DNA from: an uncultured Eubacteriales bacterium
GTDB taxonomy: Bacteria; Bacillota; Clostridia; Christensenellales; CAG-138
Assembly (NCBI GenBank): GCA_900546845.1
Contig: UREK01000009.1
Location: forward strand, 13,615 to 77,614
Direction of reading: 5' to 3'
DNA: 64,000 nt
The position numbers and the translations under genes are program-made. The notes beneath the pieces were generated by a model. The model had not been told where the DNA came from, did no database searches, and saw nothing but the letters and a program-made list of their open reading frames with translations. Shown piece after piece: positions 33,691 to 42,103 of the stretch. The first letter of the stretch is position 1. Every line of letters starts with the position of its first letter.

Positions 33691-35637
33691 ATGAACCGTT
33701 TACAGAATGAAATCAGCCCATATCTGCTCCAGCACGCGGAGAACCCCGTGGATTGGTATCCCTGGGGTCCGGAGGCATTCGAGGCCGCACGGCGGGCGGA
33801 TAAGCCCGTGTTCCTGAGCGTTGGGTATTCCACCTGCCATTGGTGCCACGTCATGGCGCACGAAAGCTTTGAGGACACGGAGGTCGCCGCGTTTCTCAAC
33901 ACGCACTTCATCTCTATCAAGGTGGATAAGGAGGAGCGGCCGGACGTAGACAGCGTGTATATGCGCGTATGCGAGGCGTATACCGGCAGCGGCGGCTGGC
34001 CGACGAGCATCTTCATGACCGCCGGGCAGAAGCCTTTTTTCGCGGGGACATATTTTCCGAAGGACGCGTTCCTCGCGCTGCTCCAAAACATCGTTTTCCT
34101 CTGGCAAACGGACCGTGCTGCCCTCCTCAAGAACGGGGACGCGGTCATAGGCGCGCTGCAAAAAAGCGCCCGGTCCGGGGATGGCCCGGAGCCGACCGAA
34201 TCGCTCATCCGGAGAGCGCTTTCGCATTTTCGCGCAACGTTTGACGCGCGATACGGCGGCTTCGGCCACGCGCCCAAATTCCCTGCCGCGCACAACCTGA
34301 TGTTCCTGCTCGCGCTTCACGCCCACGATGGGGATACGGAAGCGCGCGCCATGGCGGAAAAGACGCTCGTTTCGCTTTACCGCGGCGGCATCTTCGACCA
34401 CATCGGCGGCGGCTTCTCGCGCTATTCTACGGACCAGCGCTTCCTCGTCCCGCATTTTGAAAAGATGCTCTATGACAACGCGCTCCTGATCCTCGCCTAC
34501 GCAATGGCGTTCCAGCTCACGGGCAACGCGCTTTATAAAACCGTCGCGGAAAAGACGGCAGCCTACGTCCTGCGCGCGCTTGTTTCCCCGGAGGGCGGCT
34601 TTTACAGCGCCGAGGACGCGGACAGCGAGGGCGTGGAGGGCAAATATTACGTATTTGAACCGGAGGAACTCACCCATCTGCTCGGCCCGGACGTAGGCGC
34701 GTTGTTCAACCGGTATTACGGCATCGTGCCCGGCGGGAACTTTGAAGGGAAGAGCATCCCGAACCTGCTCGGTGCGGAAGCGCTGACGGACGTGTTCGAG
34801 CAATACCTGCCCAGGGTGCGCGAATACCGGCAAAAGCGCGCGCAGCTCCACCGGGACGACAAGGTTTTGACGTCTTGGAACGGCCTTATGATTGCGGCGC
34901 TCGCAAAGCTTTTCTGCGCCACGGGCAACGCGGAATACCTGGAGGCCGCAAAGCGCGCCTGTACCTTTCTGGAACGGGCTTGCATGCCCGGCGGCATGCT
35001 CCGCGCAGGCACGCGCGGCGGCCGCCCGCTCGGCCCCGGCTTTCTGGACGATTACGCCGCGCTCGCGTTCGCATACCTCGCGCTGTATGAAGCCGCCTTT
35101 ACCGATGAATATCTTGAAAAGGCTGCGTCGCTCGCCGAGCGGGCGGAAGCGCTCTTTTCCGATCCAGAGGAGGGCGGCTATTTCCTTTCCGGTGCGCAAA
35201 ACGAGCCGCTGATCCTGCGGCCCAAAGAAACCTATGACGGCGCGATGCCAAGCGGCAATTCCATGATGGCGTACGTGCTCACGCGGCTGAGCCAGGTTCA
35301 TGACGAAGCGCGCTTTGGCCCGCGCGCGGAGGCACAGCTGCGCTTCCTCGCCGCCGAAGCGCAGGCGCATCCTGCCGGGCATTGCTTTTTCCTTTTCGCG
35401 CTGCTGCTTTCCCGCCCCCATGCAACGCTCGTCTGCGTGCTCCAAAACGAGAACGACGCGGAGGAGCTTGCCCGCCGCGTTCCGTTCGATACCGCCCTGC
35501 GCGTCCTGCACGCCCCTACGGCAGCTTACCCGTGCAAGGACGGGCGGGCTGCCTATTATGTCTGCCGGGGAAACGCCTGCCTCCCGCCGGTGAACACGCT
35601 TTCGGAAGCGCTCCAGCTCATCGGCCAGCGCCCATGA
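33691..35637 (+). CDS. YyaL-type thioredoxin-fold/six-hairpin protein (DUF255)
   Basis: A 648-residue protein. The N-terminal thioredoxin-like domain has the CxxC pair in GYSTCHWCHVMAHESF (about residue 50), preceded by NEISPYLLQHAENPVDWYPW. The rest is an (alpha/alpha)6 barrel with APKFPAAHN, GGGFSRYSTD and FEKMLYDNALL. The family is near universal and poorly understood. The start at 33691 has AAGGA 7 bases upstream. A terminator follows at 35670. Confidence 0.92.
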   Translation: MNRLQNEISPYLLQHAENPVDWYPWGPEAFEAARRADKPVFLSVGYSTCHWCHVMAHESFEDTEVAAFLNTHFISIKVDKEERPDVDSVYMRVCEAYTGSGGWPTSIFMTAGQKPFFAGTYFPKDAFLALLQNIVFLWQTDRAALLKNGDAVIGALQKSARSGDGPEPTESLIRRALSHFRATFDARYGGFGHAPKFPAAHNLMFLLALHAHDGDTEARAMAEKTLVSLYRGGIFDHIGGGFSRYSTDQRFLVPHFEKMLYDNALLILAYAMAFQLTGNALYKTVAEKTAAYVLRALVSPEGGFYSAEDADSEGVEGKYYVFEPEELTHLLGPDVGALFNRYYGIVPGGNFEGKSIPNLLGAEALTDVFEQYLPRVREYRQKRAQLHRDDKVLTSWNGLMIAALAKLFCATGNAEYLEAAKRACTFLERACMPGGMLRAGTRGGRPLGPGFLDDYAALAFAYLALYEAAFTDEYLEKAASLAERAEALFSDPEEGGYFLSGAQNEPLILRPKETYDGAMPSGNSMMAYVLTRLSQVHDEARFGPRAEAQLRFLAAEAQAHPAGHCFFLFALLLSRPHATLVCVLQNENDAEELARRVPFDTALRVLHAPTAAYPCKDGRAAYYVCRGNACLPPVNTLSEALQLIGQRP

Positions 35638-35669
35638 GCGCGCACCCGGGCGCTAAGCGCTCCTAGCAA

Positions 35670-35708
35670 AGGCGGAATTGCGCTCACGCTGCAATTCCGC
35701 CTGTTTTT
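35670..35708 (+). terminator. Terminator after the YyaL-type gene
   Basis: 12-bp arms AGGCGGAATTGC (35670-35681) and GCAATTCCGCCT (35691-35702), then GTTTTTT. Confidence 0.8.
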
Positions 35709-35761
35709 TCTTCAGCCGGCCGGCCTTGGCCCGTATCTTATCCATGCGCCGCGCGGGCACG

Positions 35762-36031
35762 CTATTTCTTCTTCGCAAGCTCCATGATCGCGCCGAAATG
35801 CTGCATAACGTAATCATATCCGGCGCCGCGCCTGTGCGGGATCATGCAGTTGCTGCAATCCTTAACGCCGTTTTCCGTATAGGTGAAATTGCCGCCGCAT
35901 TTGTCGCCCAGCGCATACAGCGGGCAATAGCAGAACAGGCAGTTGAAGTTTTCCGGGTCGCTGGTTTTATGGCACGGGAAAAACTCGCATTCCGAATTGC
36001 GAAAAAAAGAATACGCTTTCTTTTCTTCCAT
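35762..36031 (-). CDS. Cysteine-rich small domain protein
   Basis: An 89-residue protein with eight or so Cys in a fixed pattern (ECEFFPCHK, CLFCYCPLY, CGGNF, CSNCMIPH), matching the cysteine-rich small domain family. It may bind metal or an iron-sulfur cluster. It follows bioY by 18 bases on the same strand, so the two are probably co-transcribed. The start at 36031 has AAAGGAG 12 bases away. Confidence 0.85.
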   Translation of the reverse strand: MEEKKAYSFFRNSECEFFPCHKTSDPENFNCLFCYCPLYALGDKCGGNFTYTENGVKDCSNCMIPHRRGAGYDYVMQHFGAIMELAKKK

Positions 36032-36049
36032 AATTAAAATCATCTCCTT

Positions 36050-36589
36050 TTATATTCCGCCGCCAAGCGCCCGCAGCGGCGCTTCCAGCCGGCGCCCCAG
36101 ATAGGCTGCAAGGACGATCTTAAGCGCATCGCCCACAAGGAAGGGGAGCACGCAGTAAGCGAGGCTTACCCAAAGCCCTGTGCCTGTAACCGCCATGAAC
36201 CAAACCGTGCCGAACGCATAGCACGCGGCCGTGCCAAGCGCCATCGCGGCACAGAGCCGCCAGAACCCCATGCCCCAGCGCTCCCGCAGGTATCCATCCA
36301 GGAACGCTGCAAGCAAATACCCAACGAGGTAGCCGCCCGTCTTTCCAGCGATGACCTGCGCCCCGCCCGCAAAACCCGCGAACACTGGCGCGCCGAGCGC
36401 CCCGAGAAGCACATAGGCCGCGGCTGCCGCCACACCGCGCTTGGGGCCGAGCGATATGCCCGCGAGGTGTACCGCGAACAACGCAAGGTTGAGCGGAACC
36501 ATCGGCAGCGGGATCTGGATCTGCGCGCATACAGCGCACAGCGCGGTAAATACGGCGCAAATGCAGCATTGCCTAAGTCCCTTTTCCAT
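36050..36589 (-). CDS. bioY: Biotin transporter BioY
   Basis: A 179-residue integral membrane protein with about six helices and the family motifs MVPLNLALFAVHLAG, GAPVFAGFAGG and KTGGYLVGYL. BioY is the substrate-binding S-component of biotin ECF transporters; no EcfA or EcfT gene is beside it, so it would use a shared module. The promoter lies 23 bases upstream and AAAGGAAG precedes the ATG at 36589. Confidence 0.92.
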   Translation of the reverse strand: MEKGLRQCCICAVFTALCAVCAQIQIPLPMVPLNLALFAVHLAGISLGPKRGVAAAAAYVLLGALGAPVFAGFAGGAQVIAGKTGGYLVGYLLAAFLDGYLRERWGMGFWRLCAAMALGTAACYAFGTVWFMAVTGTGLWVSLAYCVLPFLVGDALKIVLAAYLGRRLEAPLRALGGGI

Positions 36590-36611
36590 GTTGCGGCTTC
36601 CTTTCTTCCCC

Positions 36612-36641
36612 ATTATACCGGCCGGGGCAAGGCATTGTCAA
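36612..36641 (-). promoter_or_regulatory. bioY promoter
   Basis: On the minus strand TTGACA (36636-36641), an 18-bp spacer and TATAAT (36612-36617), both perfect hexamers. The leader would be only about 16 bases, so there is no room for a riboswitch. Confidence 0.8.
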
Positions 36642-36692
36642 ACCGGACGGCGCGCCCCCGCACCGCATTTCTCCCTGAAAATCTTTTAGGTG

Positions 36693-36722
36693 TTGACAAA
36701 AACATTCATATGTATATATACT
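36693..36722 (+). promoter_or_regulatory. arcC promoter
   Basis: TTGACA (36693-36698), an 18-bp AT-rich spacer and TATACT (36717-36722), 93 bases before arcC. Confidence 0.75.
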
Positions 36723-36815
36723 GTATCCATACAAATACAATATGCAAGCCACAGCATACGCGGCAAACCGGAACAGCCGCATGATTGATAAAAAAGGAAT
36801 AAAGGAGACGCCATC

Positions 36816-37754
36816 GTGAACAAAATCGTGATCGCACTTGGTGGAAACGCCCTTCAGGAGGCCGGAAAGCCGGCGACCGCACAGGCGCAGCTTGAAGTGG
36901 TCGAGAGAACTTCCATTTACATCGCCGACATCCTCGAAAAAGGCTATCACATCGTGCTTGCGCACGGCAACGGGCCTCAGGTGGGCCGCCTCGTCATCCA
37001 GAACGAATACGCGGAACCCGTCACCCCCGCCATGCCGTTTGACGTCTGCGGCGCGATGAGCCAGGGCATGATTGGCTACCACATCCAGCAAGGCCTCGGC
37101 AAGGTGCTTCGAAGCCGCGGCGGCCATACTCACGTTGCCACCGTAGTGACGCAGGTCGTCGTTGACGCGGAGGATCCGAAGTTCCAGAACCCTTCCAAGC
37201 CCATCGGCCCGTTCTATACCGAAGAGGAAGCTGCGGCCATCGCCGCACAGAAGGGCTACATTATGAAGGAGGACGCGGGCCGCGGCTGGCGGCGCGTCGT
37301 CGCCTCCCCGATGCCGGTGGAAATCGTGGAGCTTGACGCAGTGCGCTGTTTGGTGGATAATGGGTTCATCGTCGTGACCGTAGGCGGCGGCGGCATCCCT
37401 GTCGTGCGCAATGCGGCGGGCGACCTCGAAGGCGTCGCCGCCGTGATCGACAAGGATCTTGCGAGCGAGCGCCTGGCCGAGGATCTTGACGCGGACGCGC
37501 TCGTGATCCTCACCGCCGTGGAAAAGGTTAGCATCAACTTCAAAAAGCCGGATCAGAAGGACCTCGATGCGATCACCCCAACCGAGGCAAGGCAGTACAT
37601 GGCAGAGGGGCATTTTGCGCCCGGCTCCATGCTGCCCAAGATCGAAGCCGCCGTCAAATTCGTGGAAAGCAAGCCTGGCCGCAAGGCGATCATCACCTCG
37701 CTCGACAAGGCGGCCCTCGCTTTGGAAGGCAAGGCGGGCACCACGATCCAATAA
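36816..37754 (+). CDS. arcC: Carbamate kinase
   Basis: A 312-residue amino-acid-kinase-fold enzyme: VIALGGNALQ at the start, HGNGPQVGRL, VVTQVVVD, TVGGGGIPVV and AVIDKDLAS. It makes ATP and carbamate from carbamoyl phosphate, the last step of arginine deiminase or purine/agmatine breakdown. No arginine deiminase or transcarbamoylase gene lies nearby. It is followed after 75 bases by a DUF1015 gene. Confidence 0.95.
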   Translation: MNKIVIALGGNALQEAGKPATAQAQLEVVERTSIYIADILEKGYHIVLAHGNGPQVGRLVIQNEYAEPVTPAMPFDVCGAMSQGMIGYHIQQGLGKVLRSRGGHTHVATVVTQVVVDAEDPKFQNPSKPIGPFYTEEEAAAIAAQKGYIMKEDAGRGWRRVVASPMPVEIVELDAVRCLVDNGFIVVTVGGGGIPVVRNAAGDLEGVAAVIDKDLASERLAEDLDADALVILTAVEKVSINFKKPDQKDLDAITPTEARQYMAEGHFAPGSMLPKIEAAVKFVESKPGRKAIITSLDKAALALEGKAGTTIQ

Positions 37755-37829
37755 CCGCCGGCCCGGCGCATTCCCGTGCGGCAGGCTTGCGGGAAACCCA
37801 TCCATATTATTTTTACGGAGGACATTCGC

Positions 37830-39167
37830 ATGTTCCAAAACTCCATCGGCGTTCAGGTTCCCGACATCCTGCTGCCGCGCAAGGGCGTATCCATGGAAAA
37901 ATGGGCCGTTGTCGCCTGCGACCAGTTCACCTCCCAGCCAGAATACTGGGAAGAGGCGGAGCGCATCGTAGGGGAAGCGCCTTCCACACTGCGCCTGATG
38001 CTGCCCGAAATGTATCTCGACAAGCCCGGCGAGGCGGAACGCATCGCCACGATCAATGCCACCATGGATCGCTACATGGCCGGAGGCACGCTCGAGAGCC
38101 GCGGCCAGGGCTTCGTTTTCGTGCGCCGCACGGTAGACGGCAAGACCCGCAACGGCCTCATCGTAGCGCTCGACCTTGAGCAGTACGATTACAGCCGCGG
38201 CTCCGAAACGCTCATCCGCGCCTCGGAGGGCACGATCGTGGAGCGCATCCCTCCGCGCCTGCGCATCCGCAAGGACGCGGCGCTGGAGCTGCCGCACATC
38301 CTCGTCCTCATCGACGACCCGGCCTGCACGGTGATCGAGCCGCTCGCAGCAGCGGCCAATGCGGAGACAAAGCTCTACGATTTCGAGCTCATGCTCGGCG
38401 GCGGCCACATCGAGGGCTATATGATTCAAGACGCCGCACGCATCAATGGCGCGCTGCGTGCGCTCGAAGCCCTTGCCGACCCTGCCCGCTTCGCGGCGCA
38501 GTATGGCGAAGGCAAAGCCCCGATGCTCTTTGCGATGGGCGACGGCAATCACTCCTTCGCCACCGCGAAGGCCAACTGGGAAGCCCGGAAGCAGGAGCTC
38601 ACCCCTGCTGAACGGGAGAACCACCCGGCGCGCTACGCGCTGGTGGAGCTTGAGAACATCCACGACGAAGGCATCCTCTTCGAGCCCATCCACAGGGTTT
38701 TGTTCAACCTTGATGTGGAAAAGGCCCTGCGCTGGCTCGTGAAACGCCTTGCCGCGGACAACGGCGCCTGCAAGCTGAACCGCTTTGAAACTAAGGAAGC
38801 CTGCGACGCTTCCGTCAAGATCGCCGAGACCTGCGGCGGGCATATCCTGCCCTTCGTCTCCGCCGAAGGGTACGGTTACCTCAAGGTAAACGCCCCCACG
38901 GCGCAGCTTGAGGTCGGCACGCTGCAAAACGCGCTCGACGCGATGCTCAAAGCCTTCCCGGAAGCCACGATCGACTATATCCACGGCGCGGACGTCGTCT
39001 GCGAACTCGGCGCAAAGCCCGGCAACCTCGGTTTTCTGCTGCCGCCGATGGCGAAGAGCGCCTTCTTCCCCACCGTGGTGTTCGACGGCGCGCTCCCGCG
39101 CAAGACCTTCTCCATGGGCGAGGCGAACGAGAAACGTTATTACCTTGAATGCCGCAAAATAAAATAA
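37830..39167 (+). CDS. DUF1015 protein
   Basis: A 445-residue soluble protein of the DUF1015 family, with WAVVACDQFTSQPEYW near the N-terminus and FAMGDGNHSFATAK in the middle, where the Asp-Gly-Asn-His run is the family's most constant feature. The start at 37830 has ACGGAGGA upstream. The function is unknown in general. The shared strand and short gap suggest co-transcription with arcC, which hints at amino acid breakdown but does not prove it. Confidence 0.85.
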   Translation: MFQNSIGVQVPDILLPRKGVSMEKWAVVACDQFTSQPEYWEEAERIVGEAPSTLRLMLPEMYLDKPGEAERIATINATMDRYMAGGTLESRGQGFVFVRRTVDGKTRNGLIVALDLEQYDYSRGSETLIRASEGTIVERIPPRLRIRKDAALELPHILVLIDDPACTVIEPLAAAANAETKLYDFELMLGGGHIEGYMIQDAARINGALRALEALADPARFAAQYGEGKAPMLFAMGDGNHSFATAKANWEARKQELTPAERENHPARYALVELENIHDEGILFEPIHRVLFNLDVEKALRWLVKRLAADNGACKLNRFETKEACDASVKIAETCGGHILPFVSAEGYGYLKVNAPTAQLEVGTLQNALDAMLKAFPEATIDYIHGADVVCELGAKPGNLGFLLPPMAKSAFFPTVVFDGALPRKTFSMGEANEKRYYLECRKIK

Positions 39168-39218
39168 TAACGAGCGTCGCTTGCTTCCGTTGCGGCGTAT
39201 GGCAGTGTTATGCTGAAG

Positions 39219-39241
39219 GGGGCGCGGCAGCGCCCCTTTTT
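39219..39241 (+). terminator. Terminator of the arcC operon
   Basis: Arms GGGGCGC (39219-39225) and GCGCCCC (39230-39236), GGCA loop, then TTTTT. Confidence 0.8.
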
Positions 39242-39297
39242 GAGTTGCTGCGGCAATCCGAACAACGCGGTATCGTTTAAAGCCTTCGGGATTGGAT

Positions 39298-39319
39298 GCG
39301 GGGGAGCATAAGCCCCCGC
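39298..39319. repeat. Short GC-rich inverted repeat
   Basis: Arms GCGGGGG (39298-39304) and CCCCCGC (39313-39319) without a T run. Confidence 0.4.
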
Positions 39320-39498
39320 GCTGTCAGATCCTCGTTCAATGCCACGCGCCGTATGTGCTTTTACGCTGCGCTTCCCAGCTTCACGTGGGATATGCCGCTC
39401 CATATGGGCATGAATGCCGCCGCTTGGATAACCATCCGTTTGCATGGGAATACTTGGCGTTGCGCCCAAAGGCTACGCAAAACAAGGGTGATCCGATA

Positions 39499-40731
39499 AT
39501 GAAACGAAAGCGCGAAACCAAACCCAAACCGCAGCCGCCCGTCCCTTACACGCTGGCGTATCTCCTGCTTTGGCCCTATCTGCGCCTGCGCTATGGTTAC
39601 CGGCGGCCGAAATCGCTTGCTGTGCGCAGGGAGCGCGGCCCCATCGCCGTGCTCGGCAACCATGCCTCCAACCTCGATTTTCTGTTCGCCATCGTAGCGC
39701 TTTATCCCAAGCGGATGAACTTCCTCGTGTCCGCGCACTTCTTCAACCAGAAGCCGCTCTGCTACCTGCTGCGCGTCGCCCAATGCGTGCGCAAGACGCA
39801 ATTTACCGCGGATGTGGCCGCCATCCGGGATATGCGCGCGCTTGTATCCGCAGGCGGCAGCATCCTGCTTTACCCAGAAGGCGAGGTCAACGGCACCGGC
39901 CGGACGGAAGAATTCCCAGAAAGCACGGCACGCCTTTGCAAGCTGCTACGCGCTCCTGTTTACGCTGTGCGCACCAAGGGGAGTTACCTGACGCGGCCAA
40001 AATGGGGGCCCGGCCGCCGGCGCGGCCGCGTGGAAACGGATGTGACGCTTATCGCTGCGGCGGAGGAGCTGCCCACGCTTTCCAACGAAGCGCTCTACGC
40101 CCGCATCCGGGAAGGCATCTTCCAGGATGAATACGCATGGCAGGAAACGGCGCGCGTCCGCTTCCGCGCCAAATGTCCGGCGGAGGGTTTGGAACTGCTC
40201 CTTTACCGCTGCCCAAAATGCGGTGCGGAGTTCACGATGCGTACCGAGGGGAACGAGATCTTCTGCGCGGCCTGCGGCAACCGGGGAAGGATGGACGAAT
40301 ATGGCTTCCTCGCCCCGGCGGGCCAGGAAGACGTGATCCCCGCCTCCCCGCTCGCTTGGGCGGACGCGCAGCGCGCGGCGCTCCGTGAGGAAATGCGGAA
40401 CCCTGCTTACCGCCTGTCCGCGCGCTGCTGCCTGCAATACCACCTCACCGAGCGGGCGCTCGACCATGTGGACGTCGGCGAGGGCGTCGTCACGCTCGAC
40501 CGCAGCGGCATCTCCTATGAAGGCATGGCGGAAGGCAAGCCGCTTTCATTCCATTATCCGCTCGCGGCTTTCTACAAGCTCCCGTTCGCGCCGGGCCGCC
40601 GCTTCGAGCTCCCGCCCGCCCCGCGCGTCACGGCCATCCGCACGCTGGAGCCCGCCGCCATCTGGAAGTTCGTGCTGGCTCTGCCGCTGATGCAGGAGGC
40701 CGCCGCGTACGATGCGCAAAACAGCGATTGA
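39499..40731 (+). CDS. PlsC-type acyltransferase with zinc ribbon
   Basis: A 410-residue protein. Residues about 40-230 form a 1-acylglycerol-3-phosphate acyltransferase-like domain with the HX4D motif (GNHASNLDF) and the LYPEGEVNGTGR motif. Next is a CPKCG...CAACG zinc ribbon (about 235-260), then a C-terminal domain of unknown type (about 290-400). The ribbon and tail are additions to plain PlsC. The start at 39499 has AAGGGTGA upstream. It probably acylates a lipid; the acceptor is unknown. Confidence 0.8.
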   Translation: MKRKRETKPKPQPPVPYTLAYLLLWPYLRLRYGYRRPKSLAVRRERGPIAVLGNHASNLDFLFAIVALYPKRMNFLVSAHFFNQKPLCYLLRVAQCVRKTQFTADVAAIRDMRALVSAGGSILLYPEGEVNGTGRTEEFPESTARLCKLLRAPVYAVRTKGSYLTRPKWGPGRRRGRVETDVTLIAAAEELPTLSNEALYARIREGIFQDEYAWQETARVRFRAKCPAEGLELLLYRCPKCGAEFTMRTEGNEIFCAACGNRGRMDEYGFLAPAGQEDVIPASPLAWADAQRAALREEMRNPAYRLSARCCLQYHLTERALDHVDVGEGVVTLDRSGISYEGMAEGKPLSFHYPLAAFYKLPFAPGRRFELPPAPRVTAIRTLEPAAIWKFVLALPLMQEAAAYDAQNSD

Positions 40732-40849
40732 CCGGTTTTCCGGCTGCCCAGGTCAAGTGGGTGGCCGGTTCTCTTTTTCAGCAAAAAAGGTCGAGCGGAA
40801 ACGCCCGGCATGCTGGTATGCTATGGGAAGCTAAGAAGGGGGAACGCCG

Positions 40850-41721
40850 ATGAAGGAACAGATCGAAGCCGTCCAACGCATGCAGGATTATATCGCCGCG
40901 CATCTGGAGGAACGCATCACGCTTGCGGCTCTCGCGGGAGCTTCCCTGTTTTCGCCCTGGTATTGCTACCGCCTGTTCCGGCAGTATACCGGCCTGAGCC
41001 CTGCCGATTACGTGCGCCGCCTGCGGCTCTCCCATCCGCCCTACGCCTGCGCGATGGGGCGGACACAGTCGCGGACGTGGCGTTCAGCCTGGGTTTTGGA
41101 AGCGTAGACGGCTACCAGCGCGCATTCTTCCGGGCGTTCGGCTGCAATCCGGCGGAATACGCAGCCAATCCCATCCCACTCGGCCTCTTTACCCCTTACG
41201 GCGTAAAATATCGGGAACTGAGAAAGGAAACGAAACCTATGGAACCTGTGAAAACCGTTTTTGTCCACCTCGTCGAAAAGCCCGCGCGCAAGGCCGTCAT
41301 CAAGCGCGGCATGCAGGCCAACGAGTATTTCGCTTATTGCGAGGAGGTGGGCTGCGACGTTTGGGGCACCCTCGTCAGCCTGCGTTCCCTGGCGGGGGAG
41401 CCGGTCTGCATGTGGCTGCCTGCGTCCTACCGCATGCCCGGCACCTCGGAATACGTGCAGGGCATAGAGTGCCCGCTTGACGACTTCGCTCCCATACCGG
41501 AAGGGGTTGACGTGATCGAGCTGCCCGCGGCGAAATACCTGATGTTCCAGGGCGAACCCTTTGCCGAAGAGGACTACTGCAATGCGATTGCCGCGGTGCA
41601 GGAGGCCATCCGGCGCTATGATCCCTCCGCGCTCGGCTATTCCTGGGATCCCACAAACCCGCGCATCCAGCTTGAGCCCGTCGGCACGCGCGGCTACATT
41701 GAGCTTTGGCCCGTGCGGTAA
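40850..41721 (+). pseudogene. AraC/GyrI-like regulator, frameshifted
   Basis: The first frame (40850 to about 41035) encodes the start of an AraC-type DNA-binding domain, ending in YVRRLRLSH. The second frame picks up at about 41036 with LRLRDGADTVADVAFSLGFG, the second helix-turn-helix. It continues into a GyrI-like ligand-binding domain (about 41240-41721, VKTVFVHLVEKPARKAVIKR). A one-base loss in the C-rich run near 41034-41038 explains the break. AAGGGGGAACGCCG precedes the ATG. It is either a recent pseudogene or a sequencing error. Confidence 0.8.
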
Positions 41722-41766
41722 GAATGCGCTGCGGAGAAGAACTCCCGCAACCGCTTCCGGCGGCAT

Positions 41767-41791
41767 CCTCCCCGTAAAAGGGGGGCTTTTT
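41767..41791 (+). terminator. Terminator after the AraC/GyrI pseudogene
   Basis: CCTCCCC pairs with GGGGGG across a GTAAAA loop, followed by CTTTTT. Confidence 0.6.
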
Positions 41792-41917
41792 ATTGTGATA
41801 CGCGCAAACCCACGATAAGCCACCATAAATGTTCCGTGAAAGCAGCCTGAAACCAGGTCTTTCCCCATTATCTTCACTCTTTCACGGCAATCCCGCTTCG
41901 CAGCGCAGCCGGCACGG

Positions 41918-41946
41918 TTGACAAATACCGCAAAAGGATATACCAT
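41918..41946 (+). promoter_or_regulatory. Promoter of the leader-methyltransferase transcript
   Basis: TTGACA (41918-41923), a 17-bp spacer and TACCAT (41941-41946). It gives a leader of about 150 bases before the methyltransferase start codon. Confidence 0.6.
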
Positions 41947-41971
41947 CCCAATAGGAAGGCGGTGAACTCTT

Positions 41972-42013
41972 ATGAGGTTTGTTCGAGATAATCGCTCGGT
42001 GCAGTGTATCTGA
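41972..42013 (+). CDS. Candidate 13-residue leader peptide
   Basis: A short ORF, MRFVRDNRSVQCI, with AGGAAGGCGGTG upstream of its ATG. Its 3' end overlaps the left arm of the outer hairpin (41997-42004), and its stop codon is the first base triplet of the inner arm (42011-42017). A ribosome stalled here would open both stems. This is the layout of translation-attenuation leaders of ribosome-targeting resistance genes, but the match is structural, not by homology. Confidence 0.45.
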   Translation: MRFVRDNRSVQCI

Positions 42014-42061
42014 TAGCGGATTGCATCGAGTTTTTGTTTTTGCTATCAGCTGGCTGCACCG
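41997..42061 (+). promoter_or_regulatory. Nested hairpin in the methyltransferase leader
   Basis: Outer arms CGGTGCAG (41997-42004) and CTGCACCG (42054-42061) enclose inner arms TGATAGC (42011-42017) and GCTATCA (42042-42048). A T-rich stretch (TTTTTGTTTTTG) forms the loop side. Confidence 0.6.
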
Positions 42062-42062
42062 G

Positions 42063-42090
42063 TTTCATAATCAAAAAACAAATTATGAAA
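42063..42090 (+). promoter_or_regulatory. Hairpin next to the methyltransferase ribosome binding site
   Basis: 9-bp arms TTTCATAAT (42063-42071) and ATTATGAAA (42082-42090), directly followed by the GGGAG ribosome binding site at 42091-42095. It could limit ribosome access. Confidence 0.55.
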
Positions 42091-42103
42091 GGGAGTAGTC
42101 AAT

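Larger units (their letters stand above)
39168..39498. other. Intergenic stretch before the acyltransferase gene
   Basis: About 330 bases with the arcC-operon terminator (39219-39241) and a GC-rich hairpin at 39298-39319. Nothing else recognised. Confidence 0.6.
41722..42103. other. Structured leader region before the methyltransferase
   Basis: About 380 bases holding a terminator (41767-41791), a promoter (41918-41946), a 13-residue leader ORF (41972-42013), a nested hairpin (41997-42061) and a hairpin ending at the methyltransferase ribosome binding site (42063-42090). Confidence 0.65.

Noticed and set aside
36590..36815. Riboswitch upstream of bioY or arcC
   Set aside because: The bioY leader is only about 16 bases from a perfect promoter, and no conserved fold is seen before arcC.
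40850..41721. Programmed frameshift in the AraC/GyrI gene
   Set aside because: No slippery heptamer with a following pseudoknot is visible and the product would be an ordinary regulator; a mutation or read error is simpler.
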